From NCBI GenBank assembly GCA_964020975.1, contig OZ026622.1:88869962-88933961 (forward strand): a stretch of DNA of 64,000 nucleotides, written 5' to 3'. The notes beneath the pieces were generated by a model. It did not search any database. It saw nothing but the letters and a program-made list of their open reading frames with translations, and was not told where the DNA came from. This document shows positions 1 through 13,200 of the stretch, in pieces. Source of the DNA: Hermodice carunculata. Taxonomy: Eukaryota; Annelida; Polychaeta; Eunicida; Amphinomidae. Position 1 is the first letter of the stretch. Every line of letters begins with the position of its first letter. The position numbers and the translations under genes are program-made.

Positions 1-3000
1 TATTCATATATGCATAGATAACGTCGCACTACTTCCAGCTTAGCCTAATTAGGTCATATTGCATAAACATTCACATATGTGGCACAGGTTACCCCAGTTG
101 TCTTGGCCAGCTCCACAAGAAAGTAGACATGCCAGGGGAGACGTCCTTTCTATTGTTCCAGTCTCTCACTGAGCAAAATATCCAACATTTCCAACTTGGC
201 AAATGTCACATGTACACTGATACAAAATCAAAATGAGTCGCTATCAGTAAGCTTCAAAGATTCCAGTTTTCAATGAAAAGAGCATACTTACCCTAGCAAT
301 GTGATTGACAGGATCTCAGGATGATGTCATAAGCTTTAATAGTGATGTCATAGATATTTAACCTTGGCATGGCACGGTATGGTTACACCTCCTTCCTGAA
401 AACTCGTTCACTTTTACAGATCTCAGTTCGCCTTATTGCCTTTAAATGTCAAATAAAAATTAATGTCACTTATATTTTTACTTTTGACGTCATATTTAAG
501 CGCATTTATACATGGTGTTTGCACCCCAGGCTGTAGGAATACGTAGATCTTCACTTTTAAACCAATAAGTCTTTGGTATCAAAATGGTTACATTGCTCCT
601 ACTTGAAGGATACCATTCAAGCGTCAACACTCTATCAGACGCAGACTTAAGAGAACAAAATCGAAAAAAAAAACAAAAAAAAAACTGTCTTCACCGGACA
701 GTGAGATGGTAATTTTCTCCTTAAAATGGATCGTTGTTCATACGGAAATAGAGACTCACTGGGAGCTATGTAAGATTTTCCATCTGTAACAAACCAAAAT
801 GTGCTTCTTGCAGTATCTGCTTGCTTTTAAATTGTTTTTAAATTGTCTTATCCTGGATATTAAGCGCGTGGTACACTTTTACAGCAGTTTACACAGAAAA
901 TACGGCTTTGCTCCAAACATCTATATATATACATTAAAATTCTTATTTGAGATCATATAAACTATATATTTTGTAAAAGTATACATTTAGATTAAACAAT
1001 CAAAATAATGAAATCTGTGTTCAGAAGTTGAATTTTATTTGCTTAATTGAAAACTTTAATTTTGCTCGGTTTTTTTTAGAGGAAAAAAAGCAAAAATAGA
1101 GCAAACACTAAAAATGGTAAACATTATCCTTAAGCAGGATTTTTTTTTCATACGTAAACCGGTTTGTATGTTTTCTGCTTGATTGTGTGGAGAAGGCACC
1201 CGAAGGACATGGGAATAAAACACAAAGCATAGTCAGATCGACAGACTCTTTTCACTTGCTTCCGCGGCCGAGACTTGAACCCGAGTTGCTCAGCCAATCG
1301 TGCACGCAACTGGTCTGAAATAGGAGGTATTCATATTTAACTTCATTAACTGCAGACATGCTCTAGTCCTCTCAGTTGCTTGGCAACAGAACTATGCCTC
1401 TCCCATGACCAGGGCACTTGTATTTGTTCTATTACTTACCAATCCAGAAATAACACTTTCTGTACCATACAAATGAATTTTCTAAATATGTTCTACCATC
1501 ATGTATATTTTAAAACTTACTGAATGACTTCCCTTATACTTTTTGCTTTGTTGAGTTGTTCCCTCATCATAGAAACTCATTTGACCCTGCTTAATACATG
1601 AATGTGCCCCCCTTCCGGTCAAGTTCCTTGCTGCAGTCTAGGTGGCAGCACATGATCCCAGTTAATATGAATAGCTCCTATTATAGGGATATTTTCACAT
1701 GCTGGTTGTGCTTCATCGTCGTTTTGACGTCGCGTTTCTTTGAAGAATCCCCCATGTTGGATATTGGATATTAAAGACTATACTGGGTACGAGACTCGTT
1801 TTTTATGTTCTGTGTTTCACAGCCACTATTATCTGACCCTCAATCAAATATTCAACAAAGCATATGTATTTTAAAAGTACAGAGTCTGCAAGTATTGACG
1901 GCAAAAACACAGATCTTAGTTAAAGCGGGTATTTTATATATTGCTGTTATAATCTTCAGCTTTAATATTTAACATTTTTTTAACCTTGTTGGAATGATGT
2001 TTGTCTTTTATATCTCAAAGGGATAGTAAACAATCTTACACCGCTCTTTATGTTGTGTCAAAACCTTACAAAATGGCAACTGTCAAGCATTGGAGTAAAT
2101 CTCAAGCTTTGACTCAAATACAGCAACACCGTGACTGAACAAATGTTCATTCTCAGGAGAGTAACCTAGAAAATGCTCATTATCGCGTTGATTCCTTTTT
2201 TATGTTATTTAAATTTTTTACCGTAATTACTAGAATATGTACTTCAGAATATTAATACCTTGTTGGATGTCTGAAGAGAAAGAGAGCAAAAGCATAGGAA
2301 ACACAAATAACAAGCCTTTTTCCAAATAGAAATGTGAGTCTTCAACATAGGTCATGGTGGCGCAAAAAATATCGTGTGACATTTCATAATTTGCTAAGCT
2401 CTAGTCCTTGTTTTAACTACTATAAGCCAAATTGGTAATAGGTTGCAGCATTGCACAGACCTTCCGTACGTGGTATATATTGATGGCAGTGATGCACGGT
2501 CATGGGCCTCTGTTCTTTCTTGCCATATGAATTGACTGTTTCTATTTATGCTATCGGTCGCGGCATCGTCACGTGTCACGCTCCGAACATGTGGATCCAC
2601 TGCCTTTTAGTCCATGAGCCAGACTGAAAGCTTTAAACATGCGTTGGGACACCTTAGGGTATAACAAAAATGCATGATGGACTTTCCAGAAGCCCAGCTG
2701 GAGCCCGTTATTGCAATTTTAAAATTTTGTACCCAGACGGCCCAATAATGCTGTATATGGTGAATCCTGTTTTGTTATAGTTGGCCACTACACTATAATT
2801 ATACTTGAAATATACATATTATGTTTGTATCCAGTTACCAGCTGACACAATGAAGTTCATGCGACCTATAAATACTAAATGAATCCACACGGGTAAGAAA
2901 AAATGCCATTATTATACCCACATTGATTGGATTCTTTTAGGGGGTGGGGGTTGCTGCGCTCAGCTTGTAAATCAAGTAATGCATTTCTGCAATCTCATTA

Positions 3001-3459
3001 CCTCATGAATACATGGTCCAAATCTCTTGAAAAATTGTGCAAACATGCCTCTGGGTCATCCTTTGATCCCTGTTTTTTTTTTTTTTTTTTTGTCCTTGAC
3101 CCTATTTTCAAGGTCTCATGCTTGTGGAGGATATAACCGGTAGGCCTGCGGAGATTGTTTTACTCCATTGTAAGACACATATACATCCTGGTGAAATTTC
3201 ACATTCTTTGCATGTATAATCACACTTTGCTTTATTTAACTATTTGGGGGTGATTATATACTGCATCATGATAACTAAATTTTGGTGACCTTGACATTAC
3301 TCTGAAGGTCGCACACTTGTTGGTAGGTTCATTTAGGATTTTTGTGATTTGAAATTATATGAAAGGAGACAAAATCCGTTTTAAGCACAGTTATTCACGG
3401 CATTTATTTCTATTCTTACCATTCCTCTATTATGTATGGTGACCTGTATATAAATTTTG
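1..3459. other. Noncoding left flank
   Basis: No coding exon is supported here. Open frames are all under 70 codons and none resembles a known domain. The stretch is AT-rich with short A and T runs, and a T run near 3070-3090 explains the phenylalanine-rich ORF there. The only structured item I can point to is a tRNA-promoter-like segment near 1262-1335, listed separately. Confidence 0.6.
1262..1335 (-). repeat. Possible tRNA-derived SINE fragment
   Basis: On the minus strand, 1271-1285 reads CTCGGGTTCAAGTCT, a near-consensus RNA polymerase III B box. It sits in a plausible T-arm of five pairs, two of them G-U. Upstream sequence (TTGGCTGAG) is only loosely tRNA-like, and no full acceptor stem or cloverleaf can be drawn. 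This fits the decayed head of a tRNA-derived SINE better than a working tRNA. A chance match is possible. Confidence 0.3.

Positions 3460-3547
<88 letters not shown>
3460..3547. repeat. (TA)n microsatellite
   Basis: About 88 bp of nearly pure TA. It directly abuts the 3' end (minus-strand sense) of the Penelope-like element, so it may be that element's insertion site or tail. Confidence 0.97.
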
Positions 3548-3549
<2 letters not shown>

Positions 3550-3922
3550 TATAAAAGCATTTTATTTGCATTTCAAAAGCGACCGGTTTCAGCATTTTAA
3601 TGTATTGTCAAGCTCCATAACGTATAGATGTTGAAATAATTTTCAGTCTAGTATAATCTTGACGTTATCTGTTGCTATAGTGAAATCTATTACCATAGAA
3701 GCATATTATGACGTTCATTTATCATGTGTTTATTAGGTTACTGATTTAGGCCTATTACATGACGTCATTGCCATATCAATTCATAATAAACGTCTCGTAA
3801 TGAAAATGGGCCTAATTTGTTCCAGATTACTATAAATAATTAGTAAATTACACAGTTCAGGCTAGGCTTGTATTTACGTTGGAATATGAATTCTTTTTGC
3901 TCTCTTTCTATGTCAGAATCAT

Positions 3923-4211
3923 TTAACATCTGATAATCGGACATACAAAGAATTTAGGCACAAGATCAGAACAACTATCATTTTGTTCACTGAGCTGAAT
4001 TTGCCGTGTCTCAGGCACCGGTATTTGCTGTCTGTGTACAGTCATGCGCCTGCCTAGTTCGTTGCCTGTTGATCCTATGTATACCCTCCTTGCATCCTCT
4101 ACAGACAATCGCATAAATCATATGTTTACTCAAACAGTCCAATTCTGATCTAATTTGAAAGTTTGGTAGCTTTCCTGTTGTGTCCAGCGAAATTGTATCA
4201 GTAACTATCAT
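3923..4211 (-). pseudogene. PLE GIY-YIG endonuclease remnant
   Basis: Two overlapping minus-strand frames carry the expected C-terminal endonuclease. One has MIYAIVCRGCKE with a CxxC knuckle. The other has RVYIGSTGNELGRRMTVHR, matching the second half of the GIY-YIG module with its conserved arginine and histidine. In PLEs this nuclease nicks the target to prime reverse transcription. The module is split between frames and decayed. Confidence 0.75.
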
Positions 4212-4316
4212 GTTTATACCATTCTTACAACGAGGAAGACCACATTTTTTGCTCCCACCTTGACTGGCCCTTGATTCAAAGTTTGCTCTCGTACGAATTT
4301 GTTTTAAATTACCAGG

Positions 4317-6013
4317 CTATCTTTGGCTTGAAATGAAATTAAGATTTTTAAATAGTTCTCCAAGTGAGGGATCCATTTCCAAGATTTTAAGTGTTTCACA
4401 TATTTGTGGTATTATCACTGGATTGTTAGGATTGTATCTTGTGATCATGACCAGATTTTTGTCGTCCCCCTTGTGATTTTTGCGGTCCTTTCTTAATGAT
4501 TCTTGTCTTACACTTAAAGCTCGCTGAATACCCATTGAAATGACTGAATCTGGGTAGTCCCTGGCTTTTAGAAAATTTCCCAGTTCATCCAGACGCGTTG
4601 CTTTTCTATTTGTATCTTCTACAATTGTACAGATCCTTCTTGCTTCATTATATGGGATATTCGTCTCAGTGTGCGTGGGTGACATGAATTGAATGGCACA
4701 TATTGATGAGTATCTGTATTCTTGTAGTATATATCCAATGAAATCTTTCCATCATTTTGAAAAAATTTCAAGTCTAAAAATTCTAATTCACATTGATTAT
4801 ATTTCATTTCATATTGAATACTTGGTTCAAGCTGATTTAAAAGTTGGTGAAAATTGTGTAAATTTGACAGCGACTTTGTCCACATTATAAAACAGTCATC
4901 TAGTTAACGTTTCCAGTTCCTTTTAAAAAACATGGCGCAGGATTCGGATGTATTTCTAAGTTTAAGCGTTGCATAAGTTGGTGCACATTTAGTTCCCATC
5001 GCACGCCCTTTTATCTGTATGTAGTATTCTCCATCAAATCTGAACACATTATTTTCTAATATTAGTGAAAGACCTTCCACAATAAAGTCTCTTTTTGTGT
5101 CAGGATATTTGTTCAGCCAGTATTCAATCGCACGCTTTCCTAACCCATGAGGTATGTTACTATATAAATTAATCACATCAAAACTGAATAAATACCGATC
5201 CTTGACTTGCTGTCGTGATATTTTATTGATGAAGTTGATATTGTCACGCACATAGCTGTCGACATGTAATAAGTACAGTTTTAAAATTTCGTTTAGAGTT
5301 CACTAAGCCTACTCGTATTGCATACAGGTCCTGCAACGATTGGTCGGAATTTTAAATCTGTAGGTCGAATAACATGTACATATATACCATCCTGTTCATT
5401 TACAGCTTTTTTGATAATATCACACTTATGAACTTTCGGTAAGCCGTACAAATTACTTGTTCTTGACTGCAAACCATCCAGATAATTTCTTTCTTTCGTT
5501 GTAAAGATGTTACGATATTTGTCAAAAAATTTTCTTAATTTATCACTCACTTTATTTTCTCTGTCTGGTTCGCATCGGTCATAAAATTGTTCATCATTAA
5601 GTAATGATTTTATCTTTTCAGCATAATAATTGGTGTCCATAATGACAACTGCCCCCCCCCCCCTTGTCTGCTTCCTTAATTATGATAGAATTGTCAGTGT
5701 GCAATTCATTCATAGCTTGTAGCTCCTCTTTAGTTAAATTATTTTTGTTGGTGGGTGAAGGTACTTTGTGGAGAGAGTGCGCAATTTCTTTCAGTCTGTC
5801 AATACTTTTTTTCTAATGTCTTATTTTGAATTTTAGGGGGTGGGGGGGTGTGAAAGAACTTTTTCCTTTGACCAATGATTCATCCCATTCCTTATCTGTA
5901 GTGTGGAAAAATTCTTTCAGGTGTAATGTGCGACAAAATTTTAAAATATCACACACTTGTTCTTCTGTGTCTTTTCTTGGTGTCGGTGTGATTTTCAATC
6001 CCTTTTTAAGCAA
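4317..6013 (-). pseudogene. PLE reverse transcriptase region
   Basis: This is the RT core of the Penelope-like element. The finger region carries GLPKVHK and RPIVAG. The palm has the first catalytic aspartate in SFDVINLYSN, the motif B residues MGTKCAP, and the LDD pair at 4895-4903. Downstream motifs EFLDLKFF and the HPRTLRRISH block with DIYYKNTDTHQYVP are typical of the PLE RT C-terminal side. The frame changes several times, and one change coincides with a 12-base C homopolymer at 5652-5663. It is a non-functional fossil of a retroelement gene, with no sign of host domestication. Confidence 0.85.
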
Positions 6014-6710
6014 CTTTACGTGTCCTTATGTCAATTGTTTGCTTGATCAGTTTATAATTTTAACAATGGATGTATCTGAAGTTAATATCTCCTTGGCTCC
6101 TGCTGTTGGGGGTATTGCTACGCTCTTTCTCTCCATCTGTTGTATCTTCGCTCTTTTTGGTAGGTCGCTCTTGCTTCTCTTGATTGTCTATGGTTTGTTT
6201 GTGGTCTTTGTCCTCTTTGATTTGTGTAGCCTTTTTGCTCTTGTAGAGGGCGCCATCGTGTATTTGGGCGTTGTCCTCTTTCTAAAAAAGGAAACTGTTC
6301 TTCATTTTCTACATTTAGGCCTAGTTCTTATCTCTGACCTTGGTTTTGTCTGTCCAATAGGTCTGTGTCATGTCAAGGTTTAAACACTTGAAATCTATTG
6401 TATGTAGGGAAGTCTAAGTTTCTTCTGTTTTCATTCCTACATGAAGCGACCATTGCAAAAGTTCCTTGTCTGTTGTTTCTAAAGGGTTCCATACATTGGT
6501 TAAACATTTACAAATGTTATTTGTCCTTTAATTCTGATGTCATGTCCATACAATGAACCTACAGCTATTGTACTGTATAATATTTTGGTAACATTTACAA
6601 TCAAGAGTAATCTACATACATTTCAACAACTTGCATCTAATTGATTTTATATGTTCAAATTTACAATTCAAATTGGACAAAAGGTGGTATCTATTGTGAC
6701 ATGCTAATAT

Positions 6711-7213
6711 GTGTTATGTAAATTAGATATATAGTGACAGTAAAAAACAATATATGTACCTTGCGGTATACATTTTCTGGCATATGGGTAACCCTAGCTT
6801 GTCTGTGGGTTCTAACTTCTCTAAACAGGGAGACTGTCTTATTGATTGGCACTTTCCTTACCATGAATAAATACTGATAAGCATTGTTTAGCAGTGTATG
6901 AAAGATCCTCAAAGTTGATTAGCAGTTGTTTGCATGAGGCATATATTGACCTGTTCAAATTATGTGTCATGTAAATTAGATATATAGTGACAGTAAAAAA
7001 ACGATATACGTACGTCGCGGTATACATTTTCTGGCATATGGGTAACCCTAGCTTGTCTATGGGTTCCAACTTCTCTAAACAGGGAGATTGTCTTATTGAT
7101 TGGCACTTTCCTTACCATGAATAAATATTGATAAGCATTGTTTAGCAGTGTATGAAAGTTCCTCAAAGTTGATTAGCAGTTGTTTGGATGAGGCATATAT
7201 TGACCTGTTCAAG
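6711..7213. repeat. 253-bp tandem duplication, two copies
   Basis: Copy 1 starts at GTGTTATGTAAATTAGATA (6711) and copy 2 at GTGTCATGTAAATTAGATA (6964), an exact offset of 253 bp. By eye they differ at roughly 14 positions, about 5-6%. Each copy keeps a minus-strand open frame of about 60 codons (MR-FHTLLNNAYQYLFMVRK). The differences are mostly amino-acid changing, so I treat it as noncoding. It lies about 300 bp beyond the 5' side of the Penelope-like element, and PLEs often have tandem terminal repeats, but no copy is seen at the 3' side. Confidence 0.93.
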
Positions 7214-10200
7214 TTACCTTATTCTACAATGTTTAGCACTTTCACTATTATAAATCTATATTGATTAGCAATGATTAGCAGTCTTTGCACATTTATTAAA
7301 ATTGATTAGCACCTCCATTTCCTCAAGTTTCCATTTCAATACACAAACTGTGATTCAAATCTTGCTACCATTTGCCTTGTGACATGTATACTCATGAAAC
7401 GAATCACTATGCAGAAATTTTTTCACTTTTTATGCAAAATAACATACATATATTAAATTGCGTATACTGACTAAAAGCTGTGCCACAGAAAAGTCCATCA
7501 TGCTGTTTTGAGTTCCTGAGACATACACCAATCAAAAAAACATTGTTAAGTTTGGTGCACTCAGATGGTACCAATTGGTCAAAATTGGGCCTTCAGCTCA
7601 TGGAATATTTGCACCCACCAGTTTACACCTAAAGTGTGGCCAATGCGAACCTCTTTGGACAATGCGTGTGAAAATTAATGCGTCAACAATTTTCACCCAA
7701 CCACATTCGAGGAATGCATTTGCTGCTTGATAGCGCGCACATTGTTGAAGTGGAATGAGAAGCAAACATGATGTCTGACGCCCGGTCTGGCGACACCGGT
7801 CGTTACGCAAAAGATGAAGAAATTAACAGACTATTACTTTAAAAATCATTCAGCTAATATATGGAGGGTCACAGACAGAGCAGTCAATACGTGAGAGCAA
7901 AAGCTGATCTGACGAGATTGAAATGCATGATAAATAAGAACTTAATTGAGAATTATAATATCGTGTAATGACTTTATAAGGTAAATTAGAAAATCTCAAG
8001 TAGCAACAATAAAAACAGTATTTTATAGCTTCAAAACTAAAATTGTGATATCTGCTTATATCTATTTGACCTGTTGCTCAGTTATTTAGCAATGTCTAAA
8101 AACGGGATATTTACGACCCTTTTCTACACACACCCAAACCCCCCACCCCCCAACCCCACCCCCATGCTGGGACCATGTTACAGCACTTGATTCAACTCTT
8201 TAGGTTATCAAAGGGAAAATAAGATCCATGTGGGACACCGCAAGGATTTGTTTAATTTTTTATTATATATTTATTTATTCTATTTTATTATTTTTTATCT
8301 TTTTTTAATTTTTGTGCGACAGGATGTCATTCTTTGTAACAGATTCTATTTGTATAAAAGTGAACGGTATCTATTTGTATGGCAACACAATCATATAATA
8401 ATGATCATAGACTCAGATGGAATATGCAAACTGAGTAAATAAACTATATATTAGCCATTCATAAAAGATAGTTTCCATTTCCACCTTGGTAAGATGCTAC
8501 CCGCCGAGCTGGGACAGATATGATGGTGCTGTTTTGTACTCCGAGAGCGTGTTGTAATTGAAGGAGACACTTTGTAGTGATGGGTATAGTCTGACAACCA
8601 GCGTGTCAAGACCTTGTCGCAAATCGCATCTGGCATCTGGCATTGATTAATAAATAAGAAGTTAAGGTATGTTATGCATTATCTTTTTCTTGTCGAGGAG
8701 GTATAGGATGTATACCTCCAGCAAAAGGAAGGGCGTCACAAGTGGTGTGTATTTGTAAAATATCGATAACTTTAAATGATCTTTCTGATCTGTATTTCAC
8801 CCGGGAAGCGGGCTAATAATTATGAACTAAATATATTTCCGTTGTGTGAAGGCCCAAGTTTGACTGCTGCTTTGCGTACTGCATAGGATAACGGGACTCT
8901 TTAGCCCTGTACAAATATTAGAGCACTGGAAAGGGCTTGTAGTTCTGATCAGAGAAAAAGAGGTATCCCTTCACCCCCGTGTCCCAATTAGCCCTCCTCC
9001 CCTACGGTTTACCAATGGCAAGATACAGTGCTATCAACAACACAATGTATTGACACCAGGCCTTGGAGGCTTCATTATTTAAGCTTTGAGATGAAAAACA
9101 CTTAATTTAAAAACTGCGCTGGTGCATTTTTCACAGTATACAATGTCCGTATTTACTGCCAACGGTGAGCATGCGCAGATGTTAAAGGCTCCTAATACGT
9201 ACACGAGACTTTGGCCATTAAGATATGTGTAAAATGATTCGAAGACCACAGAAATTTCATGGCTAACAGAGCTCTCGTGTCAAACCCAACGATTATATGT
9301 ATAAACTTTATTTCAGGAGGGTAGCTCAGTTGGCATTTCTGCTAATCTCCCCCCGAGGCCCTTATAGTTTGGCTTCAAAAGACACAGGTGTCGCATCACA
9401 GTTCGACCTGGACGACTTGTTAACAACATTATGTGAATTTCGCAAAACCATTGTACAGTCTTACAATGTGATGATCCCAACTTAGCTAATGGTGGGACTC
9501 CTGACCTGAAAACAAAGTGAGGGAAAATATATTTTCACGGTTCTTCAATTCTTTATTTGCACAATAAAGTACCAGCGCCTGTTGTTATGACCAGCTCATT
9601 GAGGGCAGCGCTCTACCTGGTTGGTAACTACATAGAAGTTCCCATACAGGGAGAAGGCATTATTACTAATACCTCTTGGAATACAATTCATATGTCTAAC
9701 TCCTTCAATTGTATCATCCAAAGTTTGTTTTGGGCACATTTTGTTTTAATGCTGGAATGAATGTCTTATTCACTTTTTGTGTTTTAAATGTTTCCTAGTA
9801 AGAAAACTGTATACTGGCATATTATTACCAACCGGAAGTCAGGCTGCCATACCAGTGGCAAAATCCTGAACTAATATCATGCATTACGGGCACACCACCA
9901 CGAGTGATTGCCAGGCCATCTGAAGCGCCGTTCCTACCCTACCTCTTCTGTTATATCACAGGCTTCCAAAGTAAAGGGATCCTGAACGATTCTCCAGGCA
10001 CCATGGCGACCGCCTATGGACACTGCTCTCGAGTGGTACAGCAGAATAAGTGTCCGAAAGCTCATCCTTGTTTAAGGATTTGGGTATTTTATATTCATTT
10101 ATTATCATTATTATTTCGGTCACCCTCAAGAGTAAGTCACTGACTTCTCTTTATGTGTGTGGCCTAAAAAGGCATAAAAGAACGGGAGAAAAGCTATTTA

Positions 10201-13200
10201 CTTTAGGTTTATTATAAACGGAAAAAGATAATGTTGAGGATACAGAAACTGGCGTGCAGCATGTGTCAAGAAAATAGTTGGCCAGTGAATTAATATATTA
10301 TTAAACTTTGCAACTTATGTACTGCAATTATTGGAAAAGTTACTTTCCCATTGTAAAATCATCATATTGGGTTGAAAGATATGACATTTTACGTGCAGCA
10401 AAGTTGCTAGTACGGTACATTTTAGCATTTTTTACAGTGTAGAATGTCCTCGGCAGCCAATATAGACACTCTCAACATTCATACTCCTCTGTAACAATTA
10501 TCTGCAAATCAAAGCATGTTTTACAGTGTTACTACAAAAATTAAGGCAATTTAGTTGCAGAAACAAATGACAACTTACTAGCAGCAAGATGGCCAGGAAG
10601 TTACCTTTAAGCATCAAATTTTGTACAATGTAGAAAGTTTTTAATAGACCATTTTTACAGTGTCAGCATTTGTGCTCACTTGCGCATATCATACACAAAT
10701 GAAAATTTGCTTGCCCCAGTGTGTTCAAAAACGTATGTAGAGTTATAAATGTCAGTTATATAAGTGGTCTCATGACAAGAGATCACACCCTGTTCTTGTT
10801 AAGTTGTCAGAGCGTATTCTCGTTTTCCTGAATTTCCATTGAACCATTGTTGTTATGGAGAGTCAAGAAATAGAACCGGAATGTACAATTTTCGTATTCA
10901 GTAATTAAATTCTTCCGCTGTTTGAATAAAATGTTAGAAAACATGCATCGAATCCATCCATCAACAATTTTCTTGAGTTCTGGCATTAATATAAACTGAT
11001 ACAGACGACATACCATGGAAGGCGCCAACCGAAGAACTCTTTATACAAAGAGGGCAAAATCACGGGAGATGATGAAAGTTATTGACTGACTGATATTAAA
11101 CATGAAATATAGGTATCATAACGATAAACTTGTTTTGATGAGCACTTGAAACAGAATATCGAAGTCACGACATGGAAAGTTAGTAACAGCCGAAAACATT
11201 ATTAAACGGAATGTAAGCTAGAGCCGAAAACATTGTCAAACAAAAGTAGGTCTTTACACACACTTGAACGAAAGGCGCTGGCTCTTTCATTCCTTCATTT
11301 TTCCATTTATTTGCTAATTTTTCACTAGTAAAGCTTATTGCTGTTCTTGTAAGTTACTTTGCATGTACAAACAAATAACAAAATGTGCATTAGAAACGTT
11401 TATGAGGAGTATCTATTTCACACACAGACACACTTGAGGGGTGTGAATAATAATTTCGCCGACAGAATAAAGGCCAATGTAGCCACAGGTGTATATATTT
11501 GTAAATCTTGTTCCAATGTTCGCCCAAAATCATAAATTTCTCGTGCAAAACACTTTTACTGTGAAAAAAGATGAATGAAGCTTAACGAAGAACCTCCAAC
11601 GGACTACCTTCTTTTGACACAAGCTACGATTTACGATACACATATTTCATTGCTTTCGTCATAAAGACAACTAGTGAGATTGGCTCTGATTTTCTTCTGT
11701 GGAGTCAATCTCTCTTGTAAATTTCTGTTTGTGTTTTTCAGCAGTGGTAGCCCTGCATAGTCTTGTCATTGGCATTAACACAGCAAACAGCCAGCATACA
11801 ACTATTGGAAATGTTGCTTGCTATGTCTTTTCTAATTTCGTTGATCACTTTCCTGGAAACTGTTGAATTAAAGTATTGGAGGTATCCATCAGTTCCAGGT
11901 CCCCCGCTTCACAAGTTTTACCTGGGGTGCCTTTTGGGTTGGTTTAGAACATACTGTTCGGAACTAAACGTTCACGCAAATCCTGAGAGATCAGGAGACT
12001 TGCTTTGTGGTGGTGCAGGAAGACGATATTAGTGCAGACCTTGGCATTACTTGTTTACGGTAATGCAAACGCAGCGAGGGCGACTTTGGTTCAGAGTCAA
12101 CAATTTCTCCAATATTTTTCATAAATATAACCAACCCACATGCTTTACATGGCCCAACAAGAGACTGAAGAATCAATTTGTGCCAAATAATGATTTTTGG
12201 GGTAATCTTGTTGTATAGACGTAGCAAAATATGGGAAACGGATACCCTAAAATCCATTTGTGACGAATGACAACATTTTCTTGTATCTTAATATTTTGAA
12301 TGGATTTTCAGGGTTCAATATTACTTGCACCCCTTTTCTTGTTAGTGAGTTTCAACGTTGAAAATTTCCCCATATATATCGTCATTTCCGTAGAAAACAT
12401 AATTTCTTCATTTTTGAAACACCACATATTCAGTATCAATCAATTTGTCAAAAATCGTTCGTATTTTATTTATTGTAAAGGGGTTTATAACTAGATAGGT
12501 CTTTATTTGATTATATTCTGACAATAAGAGCCATCCATATACTTGCTTGAAGCTTATGTAAGACCTTGTCGTAGGTCCCCGTTGCCTGCTCCTAACTTTC
12601 AAAGGTCAAAACGGTCCATTGTTTACCATATAAATTTTCAAAGTTTCCGACTAGCTCCTAAATTTGTGTTAGGTCTAGAATTGTAAAAAATGAGCCGACT
12701 AAATAATTTGTCCTACTGCCAAAATAAGGGGAAATCCGAAAAGAAAAAGACAAAGTTCATATTTTTGGCAATAGAATTGAAATGGCAATTACAGTACAAA
12801 ACATCTAATGTAAAATTTTTAGTGCAATTTTATGAGTATATACAATTGCTGACCATCCAAAATTGGTCCAAGTGTAAGCTCTGATCGATTGAAGTATGCA
12901 AGAAATCAAGGTAAAATTATCGCCGAATTGTTAGAGCACAGAATCATGAAAATAGGAACAGATGGATCTGTAAGCCTGCTTTCAAATCACAGCTTCTAAT
13001 ACATGATTCTGACATACTACTATTAAAAGTAAATACTCATTCATTTTACTCCGAGACAGGTTACACAAATGAAAAAAAAAATCTAGTCATATATTTCAAA
13101 TAATAATGTGAAAGAAATCCGTTAATAGGCGCAAATTATCTCCTTGTTAAACTTTCTCTACGTAATTAAAACCAATGGGAATCAAAGTTACTACCGATTC

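Larger units (their letters stand above)
3548..6400 (-). mobile_element. Penelope-like retroelement (PLE), decayed
   Basis: Minus-strand reading frames between about 6400 and 3900 contain, in the right order, the hallmarks of a Penelope-like element. These are an N-terminal KGLKITPTPRK segment (5813-6013), a KEADKGG-type motif next to a long C run (5650-5700), GLPKVHK and FRPIVAG (5293-5640), RT motif A FDVINLYSNIP (near 5180), RT motif B AMGTKCAPTYA (near 5010), an LDD catalytic motif (4895-4903), and a C-terminal GIY-YIG-like endonuclease with CxxC and YIGSTG (about 3980-4120). PLEs copy their RNA by target-primed reverse transcription and are neither LTR elements nor LINEs. The pieces lie in several frames, so this copy is inactive. 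A noncoding 3' segment runs to the (TA)n tract at 3547. The 5' boundary near 6400 is approximate. Confidence 0.85.

Noticed and set aside
9322-9410. tRNA-like box A (TAGCTCAGTTGG) with a GTTCGA B-box core downstream
   Set aside because: The boxes are about 78 bp apart and the sequence between them cannot be folded into D, anticodon and T arms or an acceptor stem. It is at most an old SINE trace, so no tRNA is called.
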